Made by a program: the position numbers and the translations under genes. Source: Tetrahymena thermophila SB210 (Eukaryota; Ciliophora; Oligohymenophorea; Hymenostomatida; Tetrahymenidae). From it: a DNA stretch of 64,000 nt. The stretch lies in NCBI RefSeq assembly GCF_000189635.1, contig NW_002476567.1:248001-312000 (forward strand). Reading direction: 5' to 3'. Of the stretch, positions 13,201 to 29,055 are shown piece after piece; within the stretch, counting starts at the first letter, position 1, and each line of letters begins with the position of its first letter. The notes under the pieces are model-generated. The model saw only the letters and a program-made list of their open reading frames with translations. It was not told the origin of the DNA and did no database searches.

Positions 13201-16200
13201 TTGATTATTTGAATTGCTATTTTAATTATTCTCATTAAAAATAAAGTTTTGAGTCTATTCTTGTGAGTTTGGAGATAATATTTGCAGTAAAGCATTACTT
13301 TAATTTGAATAAATTATGTTTTGGGCATTTGGCTGATTTTGCGAGCTAAAAATATCAATATTAGAGTTGTCTTGTATTTTTATAGTTGGTGGTGATATTA
13401 TTTAGGACTAGGCATTTTCTTAAAATAAATTTTTATCTAAGATTTTTATTTAATTAATAATGTTATTAGTTTTGTTATCATTGTTACTGGTTCTGTTGAT
13501 ACAATCATCACTGATTTCATCTTAATTCTCGTTGATTTAGTCTTATTAACTTGTATCTAAGTTCAAATCTTTTAACCCATAAGAAGTTGAATTAAAAAAA
13601 TAATTTAACTCTGGCGAATTATTTTATGTTGATAAAGAGTTCTAACGAAGTATTTTTATGAGTGGGGATGATAAATTATCCCTAAAAGATTCATCTTCTT
13701 AAAAAATTTTATTCATTTTTTCATTAAGTTTTGCTGATATATTTTTCATAATTTGAGTTGTTTTCTAAGTTATTACATTCAAAGGAGCTTAAACAATATT
13801 TTCTTAATTGATGTCTATAAAATAAAAGTTTTCAAATAGATGTACATTATTTTAAAGGATAGATAGTCTTTTTTTGCTAACACTGAATGTAATTTAACTT
13901 TGAATTAATTATTGATCCTATTCCCAATTCTTTTTTAATCAAAAATTAATATTATAAGTTTATTTATTATTCCTACTTCAAATTATTTACTTCTTTACTC
14001 TAAGAAATGAAAGTATTTAACTAGTTCAGCAATTCCAATTAGCTTGAAAAACTATTACTGAATTAGCTAATTTAGGATAGATTGCTTATTTGTCTTTCTG
14101 CTATTTTTTATATCTCAAATATTTGGCTTGGAACATAAATAATACCTGTCTAGTTTGAAATTATCTAATTCAAATCTAGCTACTAATCTTAATTGATTTT
14201 ATTCTTGTCTTCCCCATTAATAGTGGTAGTGGTAGTAGCATTGTTATTATTATTATCCCCTTTACAAATTTAGGCGATTTCACTCGTAATTTATTTGATA
14301 AGCTAAGGAAAAAATAAGAAAAAATTTATTCCCATAAGCTATTTAAGCTCAAAAAGCTCTATAATTTCTTAAGAATGTTTACTTGCTTTAACCTAATTTA
14401 AAATATTTTAAATGAAATTTAAAATCTTTGTGTGAATATATATGAAGGTTAGTTACTTAATTTAGAGCATAACAAAATATAGACTTAAATAATGCTTCTG
14501 TTATTCCTACAATTTAACCTATACTGTTGATAATTACAAGTTTCTATTAGTCATCTTCCAATTTCTAAAGACTTCCATTAATAATAAAGTCATTAAAACT
14601 TGGATGAGGAGCCTATAGGTAAATGCGAGCCTATTGAATAAAACCATTTTATGTTCTAATTGCTAGTGTGCTGAATGAATCAACTAAATTTGATGTCCCT
14701 TTATCTAAAAAATTATCAATAAACCGATTGTGAACTGCAGATATCTATTCTGGCATTAGTTCTTGAATGTATTTAATGCTTGAAAAGTCTTGAAATTAAT
14801 AGCTAAAAAAACTAGCCATCTTAGGTGTTAGCTAATTAATAATTCTACCTCTATCTTATACTATACTGATAGTTAAGTAGCAGACAGTATTTTTAATAAT
14901 ATCTGAATTAACGTTTATTATACTGATTAAATGTGATATTCCTCCATATCTATTCAACATTTCTTGTAATTACTATTCCATTTTAAAGCATTTTCGTTAT
15001 TCATTTGTAACTAAGCTAAAAAAAATTGAGTAAATCTATTTTTAACAAAATTAATTAAAATTTGTTTAATATTTTATCAAATAAATTTTGCTGTTTAATT
15101 TTGATAATTGATAAAATAAATTTTGTTGAATATTTTTAAGAAATTACTTTGAGAAATAAAAAGTTATCTTCCAATAAAGCTTAATTCTATGGAAGGGTAT
15201 AGAATGTAACTATTTATTGCTTTAGTTATTCTCCTTTGAGAGCTAATTGAATTACCTAACTGGAGAAATCATCTAATTTTTTATAACCTTTTAATGTAGT
15301 TTTCCAAAAATTAATCTTTTCAGTGAGATAATTTTTTATTAAAGGTATAAATTCGTCTTTTTATTGGAAAGTCTATATGATTAGGTTGAGCTATAGCTAT
15401 TAGTTATCCTGTTTGTCTTAAGTAACTAGTTTTTTGTTTTTTAGTTCCATTAAAACTCCTATTTTTATTTCAATATTATTTGATACTAGCTTGAAAAATA
15501 AACTTTAAATTTTTAGATTTTTCTTAGACGACTTTAGCTGGTAATACGCTTTGACAGGATTTTGGAAAAAATTAGCTATAAAAGTGATAAATTTTAGCTG
15601 CAAATGCTCTAAATGCTTTAAATTATATAAGCTATAAGAGTAAGACAGATAAATTTCAAACTGCTTATAAATGAATTAGATGATAAAATGCATATCTATT
15701 TCATTATTTGAAGTGATAAATGATTATTATTTACAAAGACATTCATTTTCTGAGCAAAACTTTTTATGATAAAGTAAGGCTTCTATTAGCTAGTATTTTG
15801 CTTAATCATCTTTAGCTGAAACTATACTAAGTGAATGCAGTTTTTCTAAATATAGATCAAGTAGCAAAGGGTTACTATTTATTTTAATATCATAATATAT
15901 TTTACCTTTATAAAGATATTGATAAGAAATAAAATTCTTATTCAAATATACAAAATATTTCATAAAAAAATTAAATATTTTATTAATTGTAAAGGGGTTT
16001 TGTTTAAAATTTAACAGAATCTTTACTTTTTAATGTCACTTGGTGTGTATTTCAAAATTTGATAAAAACGTCTTATATTAAATGAGATCAAAGTGTATGC
16101 AAGTATAGATGTCACCAAAAACCCTAAATAAAATATCTGCCTATCATCTATCAAATTTTCAGTATTCGTCCATATTGCTATTACTAAGCTAAAAGATATT

Positions 16201-17033
16201 GAATAGGCGCATAATATTGCATATGTATTTGTGATAAATTCATTTCTAAATGGAATTTAACAAAGTAGTTCTAATAAATTTAAAGCTTAGTAAATCCCAT
16301 TTAAAATGTTTTAAATTTTAAACATATTATCGTAATAGTAGTAATTGAATATAATGGCTACTACAATTCCAGTCTTAAATATAGAAACTAGTGAGTATTT
16401 CTTGTGAAGTAAATTTTCTTCAGAAAATGTATAGCATCTAAAGAAATAGATTATAATAATATTCAAAAATATTGCCTGAAGAATGCTTACTAGTCCTAAA
16501 ACTTGGAGCTAAACTATATTGCTGCAGTTTGGATTATTTCTGTTACTATAAAGAAACGAAGACTACGTACACGTGATAATTCCTAAGCTTATTTCAATAG
16601 TAGGAATGAAAAAAAGGTATCTATAAAATGTCAAATAAGTTTATAGTAAGTAATTTAAACTTTCTAATTTCTACTTTTAATATAAATACCATTTTGGATA
16701 GAATTACTTTAAAAATGTTATTAAAATAATGTAAGTGAAAAATAAATAGATGCCAATTTAAAAAAGTCCAAAGACAACAAGCGTTAAAGTATCATCAGAT
16801 TTGTAATACAAAAGATAAGTGATTGTAGATGCTTCATTTATCCTTAAAACCGTTTATAATTTATCATCATAAACAGGTTTAGGTTATTTCGTGCAAATAA
16901 AATATCCAGATGACTGTAAATGATGGATAATTAAAATGGTTGCAAAAGCTCTCTTACTTAAGTTCATCTTGATTGTTGAATCAACTAACTCTGTAATTGT
17001 TTCAAAGAAAATCTCCATCAAACGAATTTTCAT
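10290..17033 (-). CDS. Gene C: PAS/TPR multi-membrane sensor-like protein (TmcB-like)
   Basis: Multi-exon gene, ATG at 17033-17031 and TGA at 10292-10290. Exon 1 (17033 to about 16030) encodes about eight membrane segments. The region about 15890-15130 carries a His/Cys motif (HKKFCSENECLCK) and TPR-like helices with the signature QNPVKAYYQLK. The region about 15000-14460 is a PAS domain: YLTISIVQDRGRII, then YIQELMPEQISAVHNRFIDN. About 14300-12905 is a polar linker with runs of Asn, Thr and Gln. About 12370-10290 encodes membrane segments and extracytoplasmic loops, ending FSLTLLPYQKCQEEAT. It is more diverged than genes A and B, and its N-terminus lacks the EVIEDRPNF motif. Its upstream DNA does not visibly share the duplicated flank. 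Internal exon edges in the C-terminal third are uncertain. Confidence 0.82.
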
Positions 17034-17979
17034 TTTATGTTTGTTAGTTTCTACTTCTTACTATTTACTATTTGGATTTGATCAATTATTAATACTTTGC
17101 TTTAATTAACTCTACTGATGTTTGTTTGTTTATAAATAAACAAATAACAAAGTATATAATATATTAGTTAAAGCTTTAAAAACAGATCGAAATACAAAAA
17201 ATTAATTTTTCATTATTTTTCAATATTAATTTATTACATTTAAAGGTATTCATTTCTGAAAGCGTTTTTTTGCAGTTTAAATTGAGAAATTTTATTTAAA
17301 AAGTTCTTTTTATATATTAGATACAATAATAAATAAATTGATTTCATTTCATTTAAATAATTGAATAATTAAAATACAAAAACAAACACACGATAATTTA
17401 AAACAAATAAAGCTATAAATCAAAACATTATTTGTTTAAAAAATTAAAAAAAGAACATCTATCAAATAATATTTAAAATATATCTCTAAAACTTTCTCTC
17501 AAAGGCTCTAATTCTATAAGATATTATATACCCTATTATTCACTAAAAATACCCTCTAAATAAAAATTTATTTTAATTTTATACTTGAAATATATTTAAT
17601 TTAACATTAATTATAAAAGTTGGAGTGAATCAAATATTAATGAAATACGATTTATGTATTTTTATTTATTTATTTAGGTTTTCTTCTTTTCAAAAATACA
17701 ACAAAGTTATTTTAAAATATTTTAAATTAAATATTTTTCTAAGATATTTTAATTATTAGAAATTTTTCTTAGAAAATTCTTGATAATAAAATAAAAAAAA
17801 TATCATTTTATGAAATTCTAATGCAAAGAATGTTTGTTTTTATTTTGTTTGATAAAATTTTTACTTTATAAAAAATATCAGACAGAATTTTACAAATCAA
17901 AAAACATAAAATTATTTTTTATCAATAAAATTATTTGAAATATTTTTTAAATGAAGTTTGTTTTGGCCTTTGTTTGACT
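17034..17979. other. Intergenic region between gene C and the OYE gene
   Basis: AT-rich, with homopolymeric A and T runs and no coding frame that I can support. It holds the gene C 5' flank and the OYE 3' flank. Confidence 0.7.
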
Positions 17980-19065
<1,086 letters not shown>

Positions 19066-20772
19066 TTTTAGTTTTGGTAAGAATTACTAAAATTTTATTG
19101 ATTATTATTATTCTTCTTTTTTTAATTTATTTTTAATAAGTTATTGATTGTTTGGATTTGAACATTTAAACAAAGGCTAAGCAATAAATTCTTACAGAAT
19201 TTTATGTAAATAACAAATAAAGCATTCAAAAGAAAAAATCTGGAAAAAATTGGTATTGATCTTAATCTTATTTCTTTTTTTAAGAATAGTTAATTTTTTA
19301 ACCAAAAGCTTAAAAATTAATAGATTGCTAAAAAATTAATAGATTTTTTTAGGGTTATTTGATATTCTTCCTGAATATTTTATCATTTCTGGAATAAAAA
19401 AAGAAAAAATTCTTTTTATCAAATAAAAATAATTCTTACCTAAAAAACAAAATCATTTAATAAGATAATAAAGTTAAAAAAAGTATTTGAAATAATTTTA
19501 AATGTAATTATTTATACTGTATTTTATTTAAATAAGCAAATTTAATATTTTGTAACTTATTGATGATTTAAATTAAACTATTAAAATTTTAATATTCAAT
19601 TCCTTTTACTTGATAAAAAGGATATAAATTATATATTATATATTTGCTATTTTCATATATAATTAAATTTTCAAAAAAGTATACTTCCATAAATTTTCTC
19701 TTTTCTTTCTGGTACTTTTATTTAAGTATTAATTTAGATTGTAAATATATAAATAAGCTATTTTTGAAATTATAATCACTTTGCAGATATTTTATGATTA
19801 AAGGTGGAACAAAAAAGAAAAAAAATTAAATCATACAAAGATAAGAAGATAAAGCTATAAAAAACATTTTAAATAGTTTTAAAAGGTATTTATTTATTTA
19901 AGCAAGCATATTTGCAATTTTTTAAATTGTTGATTTAAACTAATCAATTAGATTATCATTTTCGATTCATATATATATAAATGCAGTTCGATTAGCCAGC
20001 CATATTTGTAAATATTTTTTAAATTTTCTTTAATCTTTCCATAAGAACTTCCACAAATTTTCTTTTTTTTTTCTAGCACTTTTATTTAAAATTTGTATTA
20101 ATTTGGATTATACATTTGCAAAGAAATTATTTTTAGAATATTTAATATTTTTTCTGATATTCTATTATTTCTAGTTGAAAAAAATTATTCTATGAAAATA
20201 CTTAATAAAAAATTCTTTCAAATATTTTAATTTATTCTGCATAGCAAACAAATAAATACAGTTTTTGTATTTACTATTATCAAGTAAAATTTGCTCTTCA
20301 AACTTAATTATTTACATGCAAATAATTAATATTATTACTTTCTTATTTATATTTTAACCTATTCAAGTTTAGCGTTTAGATTTTTATTTATTTATTTATT
20401 TAAGCATTTTTAAAAATCTTCAAAAAGAATTTCCTCAAAATTTCTAAAAAATTAATTAAATTTGTGGGCTTCTTGATTTTAAATTTAAAAATCAAATTTA
20501 CTCTAAATTTTATTATAAATATTATGTAATTAAAATAATTAAAGAAAAATATTTTATTTAAATTTTTTTTAACTCGTAAACTTGTTCATAAAAAAGCTTT
20601 TTGCTTTTCAAAAATAATTTAATTTCTTCTAAAAATAAAAGTAAAAATTATTATTTACAATAAAGCCAAATTAAAATAAATTTAACCTAATAAAAGATTT
20701 TATTTTTGAAATTTTAATGATAAAGAAACAAATACATAAATAAAATTTTAATGAAAATATAAATATCATTCT
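19066..20772. other. Intergenic region between the OYE gene and gene D
   Basis: About 1.7 kb of AT-rich DNA with no supported gene. There is an approximate internal repetition: the strings around 19680-19720 and 20030-20090 (a CCATAAATTTTCT-like word, then a CTTTTATTTAA-like word) recur with similar spacing, which suggests a small degenerate direct repeat. Confidence 0.6.
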
Positions 20773-23700
20773 TCATTTATATTTCCTTAATTATTTAAGC
20801 ATATTTATTGTGTTTTCATCAAGAAGTTTATCATAAGGAATTAATGTTAATGTAAAATTAATGTCAACTATATCGTTTTGAGTATTTTTGGTATACACTA
20901 CTATAACTAAGAAGGTTATAAGAGTTAAAAATGGGAGTAAAATTAAAAAGTATATCTTGAAAGCGGTCAAATATATGCTACTTCTATCTTGAAATGCATA
21001 ATTAAAAAGATTAATTACAGTAGAAATAGAGTTAATAGGGGCTAAAAATCCTTTTGTGATAAGCTCAATATGAATACTTGAGTTTAATATTGAGAGCATT
21101 TATTATTAAGAAATTTAACTATTCGTAAATTTATTTGCCACGATATATTCTTCAAGAGAAATCCCATAATGTATATATTAATTAATAACTCCAATAACTC
21201 CATTTTATAAAATATTTTTAGTCTCAGGATCTTTGCATATTGATTATAACTAGTATGAGAAATATAAATTATTTTGAAAATGAATCTAAGAATTTTGTTA
21301 TTCACAAACATCGTTTTACAAAACATCAAATATAAGATCCTTGTAAGATTTGTCCATTTAAGTTTAATCAGAAAGTAGCTGCATAAAATTAGATTCAAAT
21401 TTCTACAGAACTTAAATTTAACTCTGATAATATAAATAATTTTCAGTAATGTTTTGTTTAGGAAAATTTTTAATATTTTCCTCTAAATATAATTAAGTCA
21501 GCAAGAGTTAGCTGACTAAAATAATAGAGTCAGCAGCTCTTATTGTATTTAAAACTGTGTAGTAAATATCACAAGCTTATTTAAAATTTTCATTCTCCTT
21601 ATTAGCAATAAACAAAGCAAAACCTACAAAAATTATACCTGTTGTAAATATGCACCCTCCTATAATAATTTGCTTATAATTAAATATTTTTCGACTAACA
21701 AAGCTTGAAGATAAAACTCTTTACTTTTGATTATTTTAAGATACATTTTTTTCTTTTAATTATGATGTTTAAGATTTAGAATTCTTTTCTTCAGTATTTA
21801 TTTTAACTTTATTATTAAATTTGCTTTCGTTTTTCTTTTGTCCTTTTTTTTTTAGATCAGACTCTTGTTAATTGAAATTTTTAGAAGAAGAAACTGTTAA
21901 ATAGGCACCATGACTTTGATGATTTGAAATTTGATTAATGAAATCAATTTTTATCCAATCTTCTTTTGTACTTTAAATATGCTTTAAGCAGCTTTCAAAT
22001 TTTAATACTTCATTTTCTATTTCGCTTGTATTAATTCTCGAAATAAGTAAAATGACTTTCTATTTGTAAAAATTTATTCTTTAAATAATTAAGATTATTA
22101 TCATAAAGCAAAAACTACTTAATCCTATACTACAATAAAATAATATTTCTAAGCTAGATGTTTGGTCTTAGCTCTCTTATTTTAATTTATCCATAATATT
22201 ATTGATTATATCAAAAGCTTCTTAATTCATATAAATATGATTATTTATCATAAAAAAGAAACCATCTAAATCAAATATGAGCTTTGGTGGTACTGAATTA
22301 CTTGCTTAACATGCCAAAAGCGCGTTATTTTGTTAAAGAAGAAAGCCTTCAGTGAATTTAACTTACACATCAAACCTTTATCTATTATAAATTAAATATA
22401 AAATTGTAATTTTAATTAATATAAATTTAATGTCTAAAAATAAATAAAAACATTTTAAAAAAATTAAGTTACAAATTTGAAAAAACCTGTAAATCTAAGT
22501 TTAATAGTGGAAATTATTAGGCATGATCATATATAACTTAAAATATATAGCTAATAAATCCATTGTAAAATTGAGCATTGTATACACAAGAATAGCTTTC
22601 AATAGGAGCTAGCTTTTCAATTAATTGTAAATTTAAGATTGGAGTTGGCAAGCTCATAAGATATAAATTATAAGCGTTGTTTGTTTAGTTGGCATAGATT
22701 TACTAAGATATTGAAGTTGAGTAGCTGTTTACTAAACTTTTTTTTACATGGCTCAAAAAAGCTTAGACAATCTAGTAGAAAAAATAACTAAATAAAATTA
22801 AGACTGCCAAGAAAAAAACTATTTTATTAACAAAATTAAATTAAAACTATTTTTTTTAATTATTTTATTAAGATAAAAATAAATAATTTATTTGTTAATT
22901 TATTTTCTCTCTTTTTTTTAAATAAATTAATTTTCATCATAGACTTAAAAATTTACTAAAAAGGGCAAGCATCAAGAGTTGGTTTGTTAATGAAGAATTT
23001 TTTTGAATGATTTCCTGTATTATTTATTAGCTAAAATTATTTATCTTGCTTCCTCTTGATGTCATTGTTTGAGAAGCTCCTATTTCTTCCTTTTATATAT
23101 TCTGCTTTTAAATTTAATACTTAGGTGCATTTTGTGCTCTATAATCAATTGAAGAAGAACTTTTGTTTTGATCGTTAAGGTTTTTGGAATTTTATTTTAT
23201 TACTATTTTTTATGCATTTTCAATTAATTTACTCCATTAACTTCCTTCGTCTTACTCTTAAACATCATCTTTGAAGATATTTAATTAGGAGTTGCTTTTT
23301 AAAATATTTAATTTTTCTTTAACTCTATTAAGTCTTTGCTAAGAGTAACTGAGGATATGAGTTTAGCTTTAATTTTAATTGCTACTATTTTCTTTAAAAG
23401 GCATTAAATTTTCTTAACTTTATATTTGCCTTGGGCTTATTATTGTATAGGTGTTTTACTAATTATCTTCTTAACTAAACAATCCATTGTCCTTAAGAGA
23501 ATTTATTCTATTTGAATTAATACTATTTAAGTATAAATCATTATCATTTTATTCTTTTTCTTAATTAGGATTGACATCTATTTCTTATTTTTTTGAGAAA
23601 AAAATAATTGATTAAGTATAAAAATTTAAATAGAAAAAATTTTAATTAAGCTTTTTACTCTTTTAATCATTGAAAAAAAATAGGTTTGACTCATCTTTAA

Positions 23701-26700
23701 TTTTATTAATTTGATTTTCATTTGGATTTCTAGCTGTTTCATCAGCACTTAAATTATATGATAAGTCTTTCTAACTAATCTATTGATTATAATTTTGTAC
23801 ATTAATATGATTTAAGCTAGGTGCGTTATTTAACGTTTTTTTCTTATTAATGACTTATGATTTAGATGATTTTTGACCTAAATTAGCTTGATAATTTATT
23901 TAATCTACTTAATTATTTTTTAAGCTCTAATGAGATTAAAAGAAGTTACTTTAATCTATTTTTAAACCAAAATCAGAAACTCTATTCTAAGATTTTTAAC
24001 TCTCTACTTTTTTAAATTTAAGCTATCTTTGAGGAGGAGAACTTTATGAATTAAAATTATCAATATCTTAAGAGCTTTCAAAATATTACTAATTCATATC
24101 ATTAAAAGATGGAATACTCGTTTACTCAGTATAAGAAAGCTTTTCCTTTGCTTAAGTTGAAGGTAATTATTACCCATCTACTGTCTAGCTGTGTGTTTTT
24201 TGTGAATCAAAATCAAAAATAGTCTTTTATTTCTCTGTCCTAGTATTTTGCTTCAACTATTTTGAAGTCAAATCAGTTTTTTCAACTACCTCCATAACAT
24301 AAATTATCTTTTTCTAAATATTTTATTAATTTTAATCCTAGTAAGTATAAATCTTTTATTATATATTTAGTAGCATAGAAAATTAGCAAAAAATATGCTC
24401 CTCATCATAATCCTATTAAATAATAATAAATTTTTTAATTATTTGAAAAATAATCTCATTTAATTAAAAAATAATTTATAATTAATTTCTATAAAATTGG
24501 CTTTTTTAATAAAGTTAATTATTTAAACTGAAATGATATTTATTTGTATAATAAATCTAATTTAAAAAGAAATTAGGGTTTTTTATATATCGATAATAGT
24601 TTTTTCTGCTTTAATTCATAAAAAATTTTTTGTGTTTTCAAATTCTAAGTTTTAAGAACATGAAAATTAGATCCAGCTTTTTTTATGAAAGAGAAATATT
24701 TATTTATTAAAACTAAATCATTTTTATACATATTAAATTTAATTTATAAATTTAGTGAAAAAATATATTATTTGAATTGAATTTAGCTTTTTTGGTTTGG
24801 AGGAGAGTAGTAATATTAATTAAAAATATAAATTGCTGCCATAATAAATTACCTTTAAATGCTATGTAAGAAATTATTCGACTTATTCTTGATTTTTTTA
24901 TATTTGCTGATCATTATTTATGTTTTTTTTATCAGATAAACCATTCATTTAATTTTTATATAAATTATTTAAATGAAAAATTCTTATTGGTAAAAATAAA
25001 TCACTATTTTAGTTTATGCAAATTTGAGAATGCTGATCTACTAAAGAAGCCTCTAGGTTTATATTTAATTTTTTTTAAGGGCTCTTAAATTTATTGTACA
25101 TATTTACAACACTTTATTAATTCTACTAATGCTTCTTGACTATTTTACTGATTTAAGGCATAAGTAAATAAATGTTGAACTTATATAAGAATGATTGCAG
25201 CTCAATTATATAATCTCCCTATTTGAAATATAAAAAATTATTAATTGAGATATTCATTTCTAATTAAATATATAAATACTGGAATTGGATGAGGACCATC
25301 AATGTGAAACAATTATTTAATTTGTTTATCGTATTTTTCTCTTTTTTAAAAAATTAAGTTGAACATATTTTAAGTAATTCCTTAAATATATCCTTATTCA
25401 TCAAACACAATATACTCTCTTTATTATACTGTTTTAAGAAGTATTGCTTGTAAGCAAAAATCTTCAGCTTGGTTTTAATGATTCTGCAAATATAAATTTA
25501 TAGGCTCAATAAAGGAATCTTTGTTTTTGATAAATGTAGAAATTTTATCTGAAATAATTGGGGAAAATCCTCTTTATATCATATTATTAATACAGTTATC
25601 ATGAATCTAGCTGATAAACTGAGGCATCAATTCGTTAATTTTATCAATTTATTAGAATTCCTTTTGAAGATACCCAAAAAAATTAGCTAACTTCTCTGTT
25701 TTTTAGCTGATTATTTTACCTAGATCTTATGATAGACTTATTTTGATTGTCTAAACATTTCCCTTAACTATATTATAGCTATTGATAATAATCTAAGACT
25801 TCTAAAGATCCCTATTATACAATGCACTGTAAAGTTATGAAAACTTAAAGGCCTACAAATAATCTGAAGTAACTGTGCATTTATATATTTCTATTATCTA
25901 AAAAAAATAAAAATCATATTCTGTTTAATTTCTGAAGAATTTACCTTAGCCAATGTAATATTTGAAGATGTAGTCACTTTATTTGTAATGGTCTGCAAGT
26001 TTTTTTAGTAGATTTTTTAGATTTTTTTTGATTTCTTAGACAAGTCTGTAGCTAATTTGTAAAAGCTTAAAATATCTTAGCTTTCAGAAACCAATAATTT
26101 TCTCCAAAACTATATTTTATGCTCAATATATTAAGCCAATTCAGGGATGATTTCACTAATTATTTCATCTGTTTGGAATATTTAACTAGTATCTAGCTCT
26201 TCCTTGATTGTTTCAAGATAATTATCCACAATTTTAGTTTTAATGTAAACTTTTTAATTCATACTCATTATCTTTTCTATCTTGCTTGATAAAACATTTT
26301 TTATTAAATCAAAATAAAAGCTAGTATCTTATTTTTTTGAAATATATTATTTTAACTCATAATAAGCTTTAGTTGGTCTATTCCTTGTTCTTGTTAAGTA
26401 TGTGATGTACTTCAAATAAAGCTGCTCAACTAGTTTAAAATCTACATTTTTTAAGTTTGATTTAAGAGTTCTGTAAAAGATTTATTCAATCAGAATGTAA
26501 ACATCTTCGTGACTTAAATTATCTTTCTTATCCTTAAAATTGCTGATTTTACATATGCATTAAAGGTGAGTGCAATGTTATTGATGTAGATTAAGCATTT
26601 CAAATATTTTAAATTTGCTACATTCATCTTTTGTCTGTTGGTCTGATAACTTATACATCATTTCTAGATAATCATTAAGATAATACAACTTCTGATTTCT

Positions 26701-27858
26701 ATTAATTATAATTAAATAAAATAAATTTTAAGTAAATTAAAACTTATGTTGTTTTCCTTCTTTAAATTAAACTAAAAATATTTTCATTTAATTGTTAACA
26801 ATTAAAATAAACTTCAAATTTGCTTATGTATGAGATAATAATTACATTGATTTTTAGCTGAGATCTATGAAAATGAGATTGAAGTACTAATTGGCTTGTA
26901 CAGACCGTAAAATAAAGAAAAAGAGACTAGAAAATATCAATATAAAAAATAAAACTGAATAAGGTCTTAGAAGGTTAGAATAGGTCCATATAGTTAGAAT
27001 CAGCATGCTCATTCCATAATAGGAGGTAAAAAATGTGTAAATAATATTTATTAGTTCATGAGAATAGGGACATATGTAAATCAAATCAAAAGCCTAAATG
27101 ACTCCTATGATTTAGCTTACTATATAAAGAGTTGTGCTAGATTCATAGACATAGTAAAAGAATATGAAGATGAAAAAACAGATCTACTGAATTATTTACA
27201 AATAAGAAAATACTCTTTTTAATAATACTTTTTCATCAAATTAATAATTCCTATAGAAATATACTACTACTAAACCGGTAAATACAGTTTATATACTTCC
27301 TATAATTGATAAAATTATTAAGTAAGGAGGCTTGCTTGAGCAGTTTTATTACTTAGCATAATCAGTCAAAAAGCTCTGTTAGTTGCAAGAGAGCATTTGG
27401 ATGTTAATTTCCAGAAATGGAATCAAGAAGACAAATTGATAGAATGTGAAAAATACATTTAGAATCTAATTAATATTAATAAATAGGTTTTATTTCTACT
27501 TGAGCCACTCTTCATGATAAATTCTTAAAAATGTTAGCACTCCAACATAAATATAGTAGAAATATATTATAAATTAAATTATTCCAAATCCAACTAAAGT
27601 CAAGGCATCGTTACCCTTTAATTTGAGTAGATAAACTCCTGTTGATATTTCATTAATTAAAGCTAAAACATAATACTAATCATTATTAATTGGTTTAGGC
27701 TAATCCCTGGTGAAAATGTATCCACATAACTAGAAAAAATAAATGCATACTAACATAATGTAAAGAGGTAGAGGTATATTAAAATTAGGCTGATCTTCAA
27801 TAATTTAAACAACCGTCTGAAAATAGCTTTTGAAAATCCTTTTTATAAAATTGGCCAT
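20773..27858 (-). CDS. Gene D: PAS/TPR multi-membrane sensor-like protein (TmcB-like), complete
   Basis: Multi-exon gene, ATG at 27858-27856, TGA at 20775-20773. Exon 1 (27858 to about 26860) begins MANFIKRIFKSYFQ, has VQIIEDQPNF and about eight membrane segments. About 26620-25900 holds the His/Cys motif HQQHCTHLQCICK and TPR-like helices with NRPTKAYYELKQYI. The PAS domain is at about 25860-25205 (ISLSQDLGKIISQKTEK, then INELMPQFISQIHDNCINNM), followed by a MPQISKIVKKH segment at about 25170-24990. The frame is open from about 24300 to 22940 through a Gln/Asn/Ser/Lys-rich linker. The C-terminal block (22860-20773) contains membrane segments, two long extracytoplasmic loops with Cys, and a cytoplasmic Lys/Gln-rich stretch. 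It ends LTLIPYDKLLDENT. It is closer to B than to C in the TPR region. The role as a sensor is inferred from PAS, not shown. Confidence 0.85.
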
Positions 27859-29055
27859 ATTAACTAATTAATATATTAATTAAGATGTTTAGTAAGTTAA
27901 TAGTATTTATTATTTCCTTTATTTTCTTATGGTAAAAACTTTCCTTATGAATTTTTAATATTAATTACAAATATAAATCAAATTTCACAATTTAAGTTAA
28001 TTTTCGTTTTATTTAAATAAACAAATAAAAAAATAAGCGTGAGTTCAAAGTAATTTATTAAATGTATTTTTAAAAATAACAAAAAAATATTTCGTTACAA
28101 TATCTTACTTATCTTTTTGATAAATTTATCAATAAACATTAATTTTTTTAGTTATTATTTGTATTTAAGTTATTTTTAAATAAAATGAAATTTTATTAAA
28201 AATATGTTCTAAAAATTACATTTTTTAATCAAAAATTATAAAAAGACACTCTAAATTATTACTTAGCTATGTTCAATAAACTTTGTTTAAAAATTATTTT
28301 TGTTGTTTATCCTCATAATTTTTATGCTAAGAAAAAAAAATGTAATTTATGAATATATTTCATACTCATAATACATTTTTCATTAAAAATTTGATAATAT
28401 TTTTACAATTCACACTTTCTTATTATCATAACTGATGAGGGATAAAGGTGTTTAAAAAATTGATTAATTTAATATCTTATCAAGAAATGAAAACTTTGGT
28501 AAAGAAATTAAAAATAGAATCTAAATATTTTTTTTGATATCTAATTCTTTTAATATAAAGGCTATAAAATAAATAATATGTCATTAAACAAAAATTTTTA
28601 ATTATGAAATTGATAAAATAAATTAAAGTATGTATTAATTTAGACCAAAATTAAAAAATTAGAAAATTTCCAGAAAAATTAATTCATGTATGCTTACTCA
28701 CTCTATGGATCGATTGATAAATAAATACTTTAATTCTCATAATTGCTTCTTTTTTTTTGATAAAGCTCGCACTTAGGTAAATACAATTTATTTTATATGT
28801 TTTCAATCACTATTATAATTAATTACTCTTTGAATATTAGAGAATTTGTTTTTATTTAATGCAATTATAATTTAAACAATATAAAAAAAAATTAACTTTT
28901 CATTAGATGCAAGATTTTCACTTTATTCAAATTGTATATAGCCAGCCAGGAATGGTAAAATTTCAAATAAAATACAAATAAAATATATTAATTAATAAAT
29001 ACTTTATATTATATGTTATTATAATACTAATTTTTATTCTAATCAAACGAACGTT
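27859..29055. other. Intergenic region between gene D and TauE-1
   Basis: AT-rich DNA with no gene that I can support. It includes the 5' flank of gene D. Confidence 0.7.

Noticed and set aside
13050..13238. 62-codon plus-strand frame
   Set aside because: Antisense shadow of the long Asn/Gln-rich linker exon of gene C.
21084..21398. 104-codon minus-strand frame with standard stops
   Set aside because: Out-of-frame shadow: the true gene D frame through this stretch is open under the ciliate code and joins the conserved C-terminal module.
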